Made by a program: the position numbers and the translations under genes. DNA of 64,000 nt from Streptomyces marianii (GTDB taxonomy: Bacteria; Actinomycetota; Actinomycetes; Streptomycetales; Streptomycetaceae): assembly GCF_005795905.1 (NCBI RefSeq), contig NZ_VAWE01000001.1, positions 2,638,501 to 2,702,500 on the forward strand, given 5' to 3'. The notes below the pieces were generated by a model, which made no database searches, was not told the origin of the DNA, and was given only the letters and a program-made list of their open reading frames with translations. Shown piece by piece: positions 16,423 to 25,046 of the stretch. Within the stretch, counting starts at the first letter, position 1, and each line of letters opens with the position of its first letter.

Positions 16423-17415
16423 GTGAACACGCAACCGACATGGGCCATCGAAACGTCCGGCCTCGTCAAGATCTTCAACGGGACGAGGGCGGTGGACGGC
16501 CTGGATCTCAACGTCCCGGCCGGTCTCGTCTACGGGATCCTGGGGCCGAACGGCTCCGGCAAGTCCACCACCATCCGCATGCTGGCGACGCTGCTGCGCC
16601 CGGACGACGGTAAGGCCCGGGTCTTCGGTCACGACGTGACGAGCGAACCCGACACGGTCCGCCGCAGGATCAGTGTCACCGGCCAGTACGCCTCCGTCGA
16701 CGAGGGCCTGACCGGTACGGAGAACCTCGTCATGATGGGCCGGCTCCAGGGCTACTCCTGGGCCCGGGCCAGGGAGCGCGCCACCGAACTGATCAACGGC
16801 TTCGGGCTCGGCGACGCCCGCGACCGGCTCCTGAAGACCTACTCCGGTGGTATGCGGCGGCGGCTCGACATCGCCGCGAGCATCGTCGTCACCCCCGACC
16901 TGCTCTTCCTGGACGAACCGACCACAGGTCTCGACCCGCGCAGCCGGAACCAGGTCTGGGACATCGTCCGGGCTCTGGTGGACGCCGGCACGACGGTGCT
17001 GCTGACCACGCAGTATCTCGACGAGGCGGACCAACTGGCCGACCGCGTCGCGGTCATCGACCACGGCCGGGTGATCGCGGAGGGAACCACCGGGGAGCTG
17101 AAGTCCTCGCTGGGGTCGAACGTCCTGCGGCTGCGCCTGCACGACGCCCGGTCGCGCGCCGAGGCGGAACGGCTGCTGAGCGCGGAACTGGGAGTCACGG
17201 TCCACCGCGACTCCGACCCCACGGCGCTGACCGCGCGGATCGACGACCCCCGGCAGGGCATGCGGGCCCTGGCCGAGCTGTCGCGTACGCCGCTCGAGGT
17301 ACGCAGCTTCTCCCTCGGCCAGTCCAGTCTCGACGAGGTGTTCCTGGCCCTGACCGGCCACCCGGCCGAGGACCGGCGCACCGGGGAAGCGGCGGAAGAG
17401 GAGAAGGCGGCATGA
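16423..17415 (+). CDS. drrA: Daunorubicin/doxorubicin exporter, ATPase subunit
   Basis: This is the ATP-binding subunit of the DrrAB drug exporter, which pumps the anthracycline out and gives self-resistance. It has Walker A (GPNGSGKST near residue 45), signature motif [12 protein letters not shown], Walker B ([13 protein letters not shown]), and the C-terminal extension typical of DrrA ([18 protein letters not shown]). Starting at GTG 16423 gives 330 aa and the N-terminus [15 protein letters not shown], which agrees with S. peucetius DrrA; the frame is open 14 codons further but without homology. It overlaps drrB by ATGA. Confidence 0.96.
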   Translation: MNTQPTWAIETSGLVKIFNGTRAVDGLDLNVPAGLVYGILGPNGSGKSTTIRMLATLLRPDDGKARVFGHDVTSEPDTVRRRISVTGQYASVDEGLTGTENLVMMGRLQGYSWARARERATELINGFGLGDARDRLLKTYSGGMRRRLDIAASIVVTPDLLFLDEPTTGLDPRSRNQVWDIVRALVDAGTTVLLTTQYLDEADQLADRVAVIDHGRVIAEGTTGELKSSLGSNVLRLRLHDARSRAEAERLLSAELGVTVHRDSDPTALTARIDDPRQGMRALAELSRTPLEVRSFSLGQSSLDEVFLALTGHPAEDRRTGEAAEEEKAA

Positions 17416-18263
17416 CCACATCCCCCGGCACCGTGGAATCCACGACCGCTGTGAGCGGCCGGCTGCGGACGGTGCTGTCCGCAGGTGAACGCCCGGCCCG
17501 CGCGACGGCGGTGTCCGCCACCATGACCCATCTGTGGCGGGCGATGATGGCGTTCAAACACTTCCCGGTGCAGCTGATCGACATCGTCCTGATGCCGCTG
17601 ATCTTCCTGCTGATGTTCACGTACCTGTTCGGCGGGGCGTTCGCGGACTCCACCGAGGAGTACCTGCAGTTCTACCTTCCGGGTGTGACAGTACAGGCGG
17701 TCGTCATGATGACGGTCTACACCGGCACCTCGCTCAACACGGACATCCACAAAGGCGTCTTCGACCGTTTCCGGACGCTCCCCTTCTGGCAGCCGGCGAC
17801 GCTCGCGGGCAGTCTCCTCGGTGACGTGCTCCGGTACGTCGTCGCCCTGGCGACCACGGTGTCCCTCGGCCTGCTGCTGGGCTTCCGCCCCGACGGCGGC
17901 TTCCTCGGCGTGGTCGGCGCGATCCTGGTGCTCATCGTCTTCGGGTTCAGCGTGAGCTGGATCTTCGCCGCCCTGGGCGTGGTGGCCAGCGAGCCCGAGC
18001 GGGTCTCGGGGACCAGCATGATCGTGCTCTATCCGCTGCTCTTCATGAGCAACATCTTCGTCATGCCGGAGACGATGCCGGGATGGATGCAGGCCATCGT
18101 CGACGCCAACCCGATGAGCCACGCGGCGACGGCCTCCCGCGAGCTCATGCACGGCACTGCCGGCTTCTGGGACGTGGGCCTGGTCCTGTGCGTCTCCGCC
18201 GGTCTGGTGGCCGTCTTCGCACCGCTCACCATGCGTCTGTACCGCAACAAGAACGCCCACTGA
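17412..18263 (+). CDS. drrB: Daunorubicin/doxorubicin exporter, membrane subunit
   Basis: This is the ABC-2 type membrane subunit that forms the drug channel with DrrA. The 283-aa protein has a hydrophilic N-terminus (about 50 residues) and several membrane segments, for example [20 protein letters not shown] near 60 and later [20 protein letters not shown]. The [18 protein letters not shown] stretch is the conserved ABC-2 loop. It is translationally coupled to drrA. After it comes a 125-bp gap with a short inverted repeat (TGCCGCTC...GAGCGGCA) and a doubled CCGGAGACAG. Confidence 0.95.
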   Translation: MTTSPGTVESTTAVSGRLRTVLSAGERPARATAVSATMTHLWRAMMAFKHFPVQLIDIVLMPLIFLLMFTYLFGGAFADSTEEYLQFYLPGVTVQAVVMMTVYTGTSLNTDIHKGVFDRFRTLPFWQPATLAGSLLGDVLRYVVALATTVSLGLLLGFRPDGGFLGVVGAILVLIVFGFSVSWIFAALGVVASEPERVSGTSMIVLYPLLFMSNIFVMPETMPGWMQAIVDANPMSHAATASRELMHGTAGFWDVGLVLCVSAGLVAVFAPLTMRLYRNKNAH

Positions 18264-18388
18264 CACGGGTGCCGGAGTGCCGCTCGCGCCACGCTGGAGC
18301 GACGTTGAGGGGGTGTGAGCGGCACATCTACCGTCCCCGGAGACAGATTCCGGAGACAGTTCGCAGACACCTGGAAGGGGCGTCTCCC

Positions 18389-19960
18389 GTGGCCCGGTAC
18401 CCGCAGGCTCCCTCGGCACCGCACACGCAGGCCCGGCCGTCGGCCGTCGTCGGCCGGCGCGATCCCCGCTACCCCGACCTGGCCGGCCGCGGCATCAACG
18501 CCCGCTTCCGCCCCGACCCCGACACGATCCGGGTGGTGGCCACCGCGGAACAAGCCGTGCGGGCGGTACAGGACAGCGTGCGCGACGGCACCCGGCTGGC
18601 GGTGCGCAGCGGGGGGCACTGCTTCGAGTCACTCGTGGACGACCCCGCCGTCGCCACGGTGATCGACGTGTCCGAGATGCGGTCGGTGTACCACGACGAG
18701 GAACTGAACGCGTTCTCCGTCGACTCGGGGGCCACCCTCGGAACCATGTACCGAAGCCTGTACCTGGGGTGGGGCGTGACCGTCCCGGCCGGGCGCTGCC
18801 CCGAGGTCGGGGTCGGCGGCCATGTGGCGGGCGGCGGGGGCGGAGCGCTGTCCCGCCGCTACGGGCTGTCGGTCGACCATCTCCACGGGGTCGAGGTCGT
18901 GGTGGTGGACTCCGCCGGGAGGGCCCGGCTGGTGCGGGCCACCAGGGAGCTGTCGGACCCGCACCGTGACCTGTGGTGGGCGCACACCGGTGGGGGCGGG
19001 GGCAGCTTCGGTCTGGTCACGCGCTATCTGTTCCGCTCCCCCGGCACGGACGAGGGCTCCCGGCCCGCGGACCCGGGCCGGCTGCTGCCCAGTCCGCCGG
19101 CCGCAGTGCTGCGCAAGACGGCGCGCTGGGACTGGCAGCACGTCGACGAGGCCGCCTTCCTCACGCTCGTGGGGAACTTCGGCACCTGGCACGAGCGGCA
19201 CGCGGCCCCCGGCGATCCGGGCGCCCAGCTCGACAACAGCCTCGCCCTGCCCCGGACCGGCGGCGGGCCCCTGACGGTGGAGACGGCCGTCGACGCCACG
19301 CGGCCCGACGCGCAGGAGCTCACCGACCGGTTCATCGCGGAGGTGTCGAGGAACGTCGGCGCCCGCCCGGAGATCTCGGTGACCACGCTGCCATGGCTCG
19401 CGGCGACCCTCGTCCCGGACGAGTTCGCCGGGGTCAAGGGCCGGTTCAAGTCCAAGGCGGCCTTCCTGCGCACCGGCTGGAGCGAACAGCAGGCCCGGAT
19501 GGTGTACCGGCGGCTCACCGACACCTCCGGCTACCACAACCCCGCCGCGACGGTCTATCTGCTCTCGCACGGGGGTGAGGTGAACCGGCCCGGCCCGGCG
19601 GACACAGCCATGGCCCACCGGGACGCGGTGCTCAAGACCTACTGGTCGGTGTTCTGGTTCGACGAGGGAGAGGACGCTCTCCACCTGGACTGGGTTCGGG
19701 CGTCCTACGAGGAGTTCTTCGGCGACGCCGACGGAGTGCCCGACCCCGGCCGCGGCTACGGGGGCACCTTCGTGAACTACGCCGACGCCGACCTGGCCGA
19801 GCCGGACCTCAACCGCAGTGGCGTGCCCTGGCACCGTCTGTACTTCCGGGACAACTACGCCGCGCTCCAGCAGGTCAAGGAGCGCTGGGATCCGAACGAC
19901 GCCTTCCGGCACGCCCTCTCCGTCCGGCTGCCCGGGGACGACGCCCCCGGGATCAGCTGA
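18389..19960 (+). CDS. AknOx-like bicovalent FAD sugar oxidase
   Basis: This 523-aa oxidoreductase belongs to the berberine-bridge-enzyme group. It has the FAD-attaching His (RSGGHCFE, His77) and Cys (VPAGRCPEVGVGGH, Cys137), 60 residues apart as in the aclacinomycin oxidase AknOx, so the flavin is probably bound at two points. AknOx oxidises the terminal sugar of an already glycosylated anthracycline, and a similar late sugar oxidation is the best guess here. AknOx is exported by the Tat route, but I see no signal peptide in this protein. The GTG at 18389 has an AAGGGG ribosome site. It follows drrAB and ends 8 bp into the convergent C-methyltransferase. The gene is not part of the S. peucetius daunorubicin set as I know it. 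Confidence 0.85.
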   Translation: MARYPQAPSAPHTQARPSAVVGRRDPRYPDLAGRGINARFRPDPDTIRVVATAEQAVRAVQDSVRDGTRLAVRSGGHCFESLVDDPAVATVIDVSEMRSVYHDEELNAFSVDSGATLGTMYRSLYLGWGVTVPAGRCPEVGVGGHVAGGGGGALSRRYGLSVDHLHGVEVVVVDSAGRARLVRATRELSDPHRDLWWAHTGGGGGSFGLVTRYLFRSPGTDEGSRPADPGRLLPSPPAAVLRKTARWDWQHVDEAAFLTLVGNFGTWHERHAAPGDPGAQLDNSLALPRTGGGPLTVETAVDATRPDAQELTDRFIAEVSRNVGARPEISVTTLPWLAATLVPDEFAGVKGRFKSKAAFLRTGWSEQQARMVYRRLTDTSGYHNPAATVYLLSHGGEVNRPGPADTAMAHRDAVLKTYWSVFWFDEGEDALHLDWVRASYEEFFGDADGVPDPGRGYGGTFVNYADADLAEPDLNRSGVPWHRLYFRDNYAALQQVKERWDPNDAFRHALSVRLPGDDAPGIS

Positions 19961-21182
19961 TCCGGAACTCCGGGACGTAGAGGATCCAGCGCCCCCCCTG
20001 CTTCGTGAACTCCGCCTCCCGCTCCTGGACTTCGTCCAGGTGGTTCCAGGCGAAGAGCAGCGCGTAGTCGGGATAGGGGGCCCGGAACTCCTCCGCGGAG
20101 CGGATGGGGATGTGCGACCCGGGGAGCCGCCGGCCGATCTTGGCCGGCGTGGTGTCGTAGACGCACGGCAGCAGATCGGGCCCGATTCCCGCGTAGTTGA
20201 GCACCGTGGCGCTCTTGGCGGTCGCCCCGTACCCGACGACGTAGAAGCCGAGGTCGCGCAGCTCGCGCAGGCGGGCCACCAGGTCCCAGCAGACCCGCCC
20301 GACCTGGGCGCCGAACTTCTCCAGCGTCGTCAGGTCGGCGAGCCCGCGCCGGCTCTCCTGGGCGATGAGTTCGCCGACCCGGGGGCTCGGCTGCCGTCGG
20401 CCCGCGCGGGCGATGGTGTAGCGAACCTCCCCACCGTGCACCGGGAGCCGCTCGACGTCGACCAGTTCGAACCCGAAGCGCTGGGCGGTGAGGCTCACCG
20501 AGCGGGCGGTGAACAGGTAGAAGTGCTCGTCGTAGATCTGGTCGAAGGTGTTCTTCTCGACGATGTCGCCGAGGTAGGGGTCCTCGAAGACGAACACACC
20601 GTCGGGAGCGAGCAGGGCGTCGACGCCGCGGAAGACGGAGTCCAGGTAGGGGATGTGACAGACGGTGTTGGCCGCGTAGATGACGTTCGCGCAGCCGTGC
20701 TCCTCGACGATCTCCCGGGCCGTGGACTCCTCGAAGAACGCGGTCCGCACCTGGATGCCCTCGGCCCGGGACACGTCCGCGACACCGCCGGAGGGCTCCA
20801 CACCCAGGTGCCGGACACCGGCGTCGCGCACCGTGCGGAGCGTCACTCCGTCGTTGCTGCCGATCTCCACGCAGAACGGGTCCTGCCCGGTCAGCTCGGT
20901 GTCGATCAGCCGACGGGCGGTCGCCGCGAAGTGCTCGCGCATCCGCTCGGACCCGGAAGAATGGTACGGGTAGTCGTAGCGGAACATGCGATCCCGGGGC
21001 ACCTCCTCCAACAGCTGGACCATGGTGCACGTGGCGCACATCCCGACCGCGAGCCGGAAGAAGAACTCGTTGTCGAGCTCCTCCTCCGACGGGAAGTAGT
21101 CGGACAGCGGCTGGCGGCCGAAGTCGAAGAACTCCCGTACTCGGCCACCGCAGATACGACATGTCGATTCGTTCGGCTCCAT
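19953..21182 (-). CDS. NDP-hexose 3-C-methyltransferase
   Basis: This 409-aa protein has the three-domain layout of TylCIII, EvaC and TcaB9: an N-terminal zinc-binding domain with paired cysteines (CRICGG at the start, CATC about 40 residues later), a SAM-binding domain (CVEIGSNDGV), and a C-terminal Rossmann-like domain (YVVGYGATAKSATVLNY). The catalytic Glu-His pair lies in QIYDEHFYLF. Such enzymes methylate C-3 of a 4-keto-2,6-dideoxy (amino) hexose. Daunosamine needs no C-methylation, so this gene predicts a branched sugar; with dnmT, dnmJ, dnmU and dnmV it reproduces the epivancosamine gene set (EvaA-E). The ATG at 21182 has GAGAGG upstream. Confidence 0.9.
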   Translation of the reverse strand: MEPNESTCRICGGRVREFFDFGRQPLSDYFPSEEELDNEFFFRLAVGMCATCTMVQLLEEVPRDRMFRYDYPYHSSGSERMREHFAATARRLIDTELTGQDPFCVEIGSNDGVTLRTVRDAGVRHLGVEPSGGVADVSRAEGIQVRTAFFEESTAREIVEEHGCANVIYAANTVCHIPYLDSVFRGVDALLAPDGVFVFEDPYLGDIVEKNTFDQIYDEHFYLFTARSVSLTAQRFGFELVDVERLPVHGGEVRYTIARAGRRQPSPRVGELIAQESRRGLADLTTLEKFGAQVGRVCWDLVARLRELRDLGFYVVGYGATAKSATVLNYAGIGPDLLPCVYDTTPAKIGRRLPGSHIPIRSAEEFRAPYPDYALLFAWNHLDEVQEREAEFTKQGGRWILYVPEFRIS

Positions 21183-21244
21183 GATCCCTCTCGATGCTGG
21201 GTGGCCGCCGAGCCGGGGCCACCGCCCGGAACGTTTCGGGACGT

Positions 21245-22024
21245 TCATTCGTCGACGAAGGCGACCGCGCGGGTCCAGCCGGCGCCCGCGCCGGCGATCT
21301 TCACCGGGAAGCAGGCGACGTGGAAGCCGTCGCCCTGCGGCAGCGCGGCCAGATCTCCCAACCGCTCGATCTGGCAGTACTCCCGGTGCCGGCCGGTGAC
21401 ATGCGCCGGCCAGAGCACCGACCGGTCACCCGTCTCCCGGTACCGGCGGATGATGGCGCCGAACGGCGCGTCCAGGCTGAACGCGTCGGTGCCGATGACC
21501 CGCACGCCGTGGTCGAGCAGCAGGTTCACGGCGGGGCCGTCCAGACCGGTGAAGTCGGTGAAGTACCGTTCCGTCCCGACCCGCTCGGAGGCGCCGGTGC
21601 GGAGCAGCACGATGGTGCCCGGCTCCGGCACCCGGCCGATGCGGGCCAGTTCCTTCTCCAGGTCCCCGGCACCGGCCGTCGGCCCCTCGCAGCCGGTGAG
21701 GTCGAGCAGCAACCCCGGGCCGTAGAACCAGTCGAGCGGCAGCTCGTCGATGTTCCGCGGCCTGCCGTCGCCGTAGTGCGCCCGCGAGCCGTAGTGAGAG
21801 GGCGCGTCTATGTGCGTGCCGGTGTGGGACGTGAGCGTGAGCCTGTCGAGCGACAGGAACTCGCCGTCGGGCAACTCGTCGGGGTCGAACCCCACGCCGA
21901 AGTGACGCCGCATCTCCTCGCTCATGTGGACGGCGCCGTCCCGGGGGCTGAGCACCTCGTGCCGCACTTCGTCCGGTTCCCATCCCGACACGTCCACCGC
22001 GCTCGAGATGTCGATGATCCGCAT
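21245..22024 (-). CDS. dpsY: DpsY polyketide cyclase
   Basis: This 259-aa protein is of the metal-dependent cyclase / kynurenine-formamidase fold. The motif SHTGTHIDAPSHYG carries the metal-binding His-x-Asp residues, and a second block lies at FHVACFPVKI. DpsY, SnoaM and AknW act after DpsF to help form the second and third rings of aklanonic acid. Starting at the ATG at 22024 gives MRIIDISSAVDVSG, as expected for DpsY. It is divergent from dnmZ and follows the same strand as the C-methyltransferase, 62 bp apart, so the two may be cotranscribed. Confidence 0.9.
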   Translation of the reverse strand: MRIIDISSAVDVSGWEPDEVRHEVLSPRDGAVHMSEEMRRHFGVGFDPDELPDGEFLSLDRLTLTSHTGTHIDAPSHYGSRAHYGDGRPRNIDELPLDWFYGPGLLLDLTGCEGPTAGAGDLEKELARIGRVPEPGTIVLLRTGASERVGTERYFTDFTGLDGPAVNLLLDHGVRVIGTDAFSLDAPFGAIIRRYRETGDRSVLWPAHVTGRHREYCQIERLGDLAALPQGDGFHVACFPVKIAGAGAGWTRAVAFVDE

Positions 22025-22189
22025 GCTCGTCGCCTCCACTCCTCTCGGGCCACCACAGCACACCGGCAGGCCCTGGAACGGCGGCGGAACGCCGGTGGAC
22101 CACGTGCCCGGAACCTTCGCTCCAGTGACGCTCGAACGACGGTCGGCAGCCTGCTCCCCAGGAGTTGTCTCCCATCCTTACGAGGAGTC
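22025..22189. promoter_or_regulatory. Divergent dpsY/dnmZ promoter region
   Basis: This 165-bp gap between divergent genes carries a TCGAACG heptamer resembling the DnrI core, and a good ribosome site (ACGAGGAG) just before dnmZ. Control by DnrI is inferred from position and the heptamer only. Confidence 0.35.
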
Positions 22190-23410
22190 ATGAAAGAGGC
22201 ATCTGTGCACGAACACCCCGGCGTCCTGGCCGACAACGGCCTGTGCGAACCCAAGACCCCGGCCGGGCGACGGCTGCTCGACCTCCTGGAGCGGTATCTG
22301 CCGACCCTGGAGGCGGAGAGCCGGGAGAACGACCGCGAGGCCACTCTGCCCGTCCACCTATTCGACCGGATGCGCAAGGAGGGAGCGCTGGGCGCCACCG
22401 TCCCGGAGGACCTCGGAGGGCTCGGCGTCCGCTCGCTGCACGACGTCGCGCTGGCCCTGGCCCGGATCGCCGGCCGGGACGCGGGCGTGGCGCTGGCCCT
22501 GCACATGCAGTTCAGCCGGGGCCTGACCCTGGACTTCGAGTGGCGGCACGGGACACCGTCGACGCGGCCGCTCGCCGAGGACCTGCTCCGGCACATGGGT
22601 TCGGGTGAGGCCGTGGTCTGCGGAGCGGTGAAGGACGTGCGCGGCACCACCGTGCTCACCCGCGCCGCGGACGGCTCCTACCGGCTGAACGGCCGCAAGA
22701 CGCTGGTCAGCATGGCCGGGATCGCCACCCACTACGTGGTGTCGGCCCGGCTGGAGGAGGCGGGCGCCCCCGTCCGGCTGGCCGCGCCGGTGATCGCGCG
22801 CACGAGCCCGGGCCTGACCGTGCTGGACAACTGGGACGGGATGGGGATGCGGTCCTCGGGCAGCGTGGACATCGTCTTCGACGGCTGTCCCGTGGACCGG
22901 AGCCGGGTCCTGCCGCGCGGCGAGCCGGGCGTCCGCGACGACGCGGCGCTCGCCGGGCAGACGGTCAGCTCGATCGCCATGCTGGGCATCTACGTCGGCA
23001 TCGCCGAGGCCGCCCGCAGGATCGCCGTCGTGGAACTGCTCAGGCGCGGCGGCGCGCCGCCGGCCGGGGTACGGACCACGATGGCCGAGATCGACGCCCG
23101 GCTGTTCGCGCTGCACACCGCGGTGGCGAGCGCGCTGACCACCGCCGACCGGCTCGCCGACGACCTCAGCGGCGACCTCGCCGCCCGCGGCCGCGCGATG
23201 ATGACGCCCTTCCAGTACGCCAAGTTGCTGGTCAACCGGCACGCCGTGGGTGTGGTGGACGACTGTCTGATGCTCGTGGGCGGGGCCGGATACAGCAACT
23301 CCCATCCCCTGGCGCGCCTGTACCGCGATGTCCGGGCGGGCGGGTTCATGCACCCCTACAACTTCACGGACGGCGTCGACTACCTGAGCGAAGTGGCACT
23401 GGGCCGATGA
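22190..23410 (+). CDS. dnmZ: Flavin-dependent aminosugar N-oxidase (nitrososynthase)
   Basis: This 406-aa enzyme has an acyl-CoA-dehydrogenase-like fold and is closely similar to S. peucetius DnmZ. The family (DnmZ, EvrD/ORF36, RubN8, KijD3) uses reduced flavin and oxygen to double-oxidise the amino group of a dTDP-aminosugar to hydroxylamine and nitroso forms; in baumycin formation this triggers ring cleavage. The N-terminal helical domain, middle beta domain (VVCGAVKDVRGTTVLTRA) and C-terminal helical flavin-binding region (VGGAGYSNSHPLARLYRDVR) are all intact. ATG 22190 has ACGAGGAG upstream; a GTG five codons later is also possible. The downstream sugar genes form an operon. Confidence 0.92.
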   Translation: MKEASVHEHPGVLADNGLCEPKTPAGRRLLDLLERYLPTLEAESRENDREATLPVHLFDRMRKEGALGATVPEDLGGLGVRSLHDVALALARIAGRDAGVALALHMQFSRGLTLDFEWRHGTPSTRPLAEDLLRHMGSGEAVVCGAVKDVRGTTVLTRAADGSYRLNGRKTLVSMAGIATHYVVSARLEEAGAPVRLAAPVIARTSPGLTVLDNWDGMGMRSSGSVDIVFDGCPVDRSRVLPRGEPGVRDDAALAGQTVSSIAMLGIYVGIAEAARRIAVVELLRRGGAPPAGVRTTMAEIDARLFALHTAVASALTTADRLADDLSGDLAARGRAMMTPFQYAKLLVNRHAVGVVDDCLMLVGGAGYSNSHPLARLYRDVRAGGFMHPYNFTDGVDYLSEVALGR

Positions 23411-23471
23411 GCACCGGGCCGATCAGTACCGGGCAACGCGGGACCGGGCAACGCGAGACCGGGACCCCTGA
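23411..23471 (+). repeat. Short direct repeats between dnmZ and dnmU
   Basis: About four 14-16 bp direct repeats built on ACCGGGCAACGCGGG fill the gap between dnmZ and dnmU. The two central copies (23427-23441 and 23442-23456) are nearly identical. They probably arose by slippage; a regulatory role is not evident. Confidence 0.6.
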
Positions 23472-23486
23472 AGCCGGAGGACATCG

Positions 23487-24113
23487 ATGAAGGCGCGGGA
23501 ACTGGCGGTGCAGGGGGCGTTCACGTTCGAGCCGGAGGTGTTTCCGGACGAGCGGGGGTTGTTCGTCTCACCGTTCCGGGAGGAGGCGTTCACGGCCGCG
23601 GTCGGCCACCCGCTCTTTCCGGTGCGGCAGTCGAACCACAGCCGGTCCCGGCGTGGGGTGGTGCGGGGCGTGCACTACACCGTGACACCGCCCGGCTCGG
23701 CCAAGTACGTGTACTGCGCCCGCGGCAGGTCGCTGGACATCGTCGTCGACGTGCGGGTCGGTTCCCCGACGTACGGCCGGTGGGACGCCGTCGAGCTGGC
23801 CCCCCGGGAATTCCGGGCGGTGTACTTCCCGGTCGGGGCAGGGCACGCCTTCCTGGCCCTGGAGGACGACACCGTCATGTCGTACATGCTGTCCGGGGAG
23901 TACGTGCGGGCGAACGAGCTCGCCGTGTCGGCGCTGGACCCGGCGCTCGGGCTGCCCGTGCCGGGCGATCTGGAGGCGCTGCTGTCCGGCCGGGACCGGG
24001 CGGCACCGACGCTGGAGCAGGCCCGGGCCGCCGGGACGCTTCCGGAGTACGCCGCGTGCCGGGCGGTCGAGTCGGAGCTGTGGCCGAAAGCCGGGACGTC
24101 TGGGGACGGGTGA
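23487..24113 (+). CDS. dnmU: dTDP-4-keto-6-deoxyhexose 3,5-epimerase
   Basis: This 208-aa RmlC-type cupin converts the D-sugar intermediate to the L-series by epimerisation at C-5 (and possibly C-3). The active-site region GVVRGVHYTV carries the catalytic His, and DIVVDVRVGSPTYG and the Tyr in VMSYMLSGEY are family features. Ribosome site GCCGGAGGACATCG precedes the ATG. It lies between dnmZ and dnmV on one transcript. The product is presumably epimerised before DnmV reduces C-4. Confidence 0.93.
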   Translation: MKARELAVQGAFTFEPEVFPDERGLFVSPFREEAFTAAVGHPLFPVRQSNHSRSRRGVVRGVHYTVTPPGSAKYVYCARGRSLDIVVDVRVGSPTYGRWDAVELAPREFRAVYFPVGAGHAFLALEDDTVMSYMLSGEYVRANELAVSALDPALGLPVPGDLEALLSGRDRAAPTLEQARAAGTLPEYAACRAVESELWPKAGTSGDG

Positions 24114-24120
24114 GGCGGGC

Positions 24121-25044
24121 ATGCGGGTCGTGGTTCTGGGGGCGACGGGCAGCGTCGGCCGGCAGGTGTGTGCGGCGTACGCGGCGCAGGGGTGGGACGT
24201 GCACGGCGTGGCCCGTCGCCCGGCGCCGCATCTCGACAGGTGCGGGTTCACGGCGCTGGACCTCACAGCCGCCGCGCCCGGGCGGACCGCCGCGGTGCTG
24301 GGTGATCCCCCGGCGGACGTCGTGGTCAACGCGGCGGGCGGCTGGGGCGACACCGAGGAGGAGATGACGTACTCGCATCTGCGGCTGGTGCGGCGCCTGG
24401 TGGAGGCCCTCGCGCTGCTCACGTACCGGCCGCGGCTGGTCCATCTGGGTTCGGTGCACGAGTACGGTCCGGTCCCGGCGGGCACGTTGCTGCGCGAGGA
24501 CCTGATGCCGGAGCCGGTCACGCCGTACGCGCGCATCAAGCTGGAGACCTCGTCGGCCGTCCTGGCCGCCGCGCGGACCGGTGTGCTGGACGCGGTGGTG
24601 CTGCGGGCGGCGAACATGTCGGGCCCGCACCCGCCGCGGGAGAGCTTCCTGGCCGACCTGATGGCGCGTATCAGCACCGCCCTCGCGGACGGCGGGCGGC
24701 TGGAGTTGAGCGTCGCCGACGCCCGGCGGGACTTCGTCGACGTGCGGGACGTCGCACAGGCGGTGGTGCGGGCCGGGCGGGCTCCGGCGGCGGGCGGGCT
24801 GGTCGTCAACATCGGGCGCGGCGAGGCGGTGCCGATCGGTGACCTGGTCGGCTGGCTGCTGGAGGCCGCCGCCTTCCCGGAGGACCGGGTCGAGCGCCGG
24901 GCCACTCCGGTGCGGAGCAAGGGCGGCGACTGGACCCGGCTGGACATCGGGCGGGCCCGGCGGTTACTGCCCTGGGCGCCGCGCATCGGTCTGCGGGACT
25001 CGGTCCACAGCATGTGGCGGACCGATCACGGCGCCCCGGCCTGA
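24121..25044 (+). CDS. dnmV: dTDP-hexose 4-ketoreductase, with a TTA codon
   Basis: This 307-aa extended short-chain dehydrogenase performs the last step of dTDP-L-daunosamine formation, reducing the C-4 ketone with NADPH. It has the Rossmann motif GATGSVGRQV near residue 8 and the catalytic YARIK near 138, preceded by a Ser in HLGSVHEYG. Codon 282 (24964-24966) is the rare Leu codon TTA, which in Streptomyces needs the bldA tRNA, so sugar completion may depend on developmental stage. The stereochemistry set at C-4 cannot be read from the sequence. It converges on dnmJ with only 2 bp between stops. Confidence 0.92.
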   Translation: MRVVVLGATGSVGRQVCAAYAAQGWDVHGVARRPAPHLDRCGFTALDLTAAAPGRTAAVLGDPPADVVVNAAGGWGDTEEEMTYSHLRLVRRLVEALALLTYRPRLVHLGSVHEYGPVPAGTLLREDLMPEPVTPYARIKLETSSAVLAAARTGVLDAVVLRAANMSGPHPPRESFLADLMARISTALADGGRLELSVADARRDFVDVRDVAQAVVRAGRAPAAGGLVVNIGRGEAVPIGDLVGWLLEAAAFPEDRVERRATPVRSKGGDWTRLDIGRARRLLPWAPRIGLRDSVHSMWRTDHGAPA

Positions 25045-25046
25045 GC

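Noticed and set aside
23411..23471. Direct repeats between dnmZ and dnmU as a SARP binding site
   Set aside because: They lack the TCGAG core and lie within an operon directly before a gene with its own ribosome site; simple slippage explains them better.
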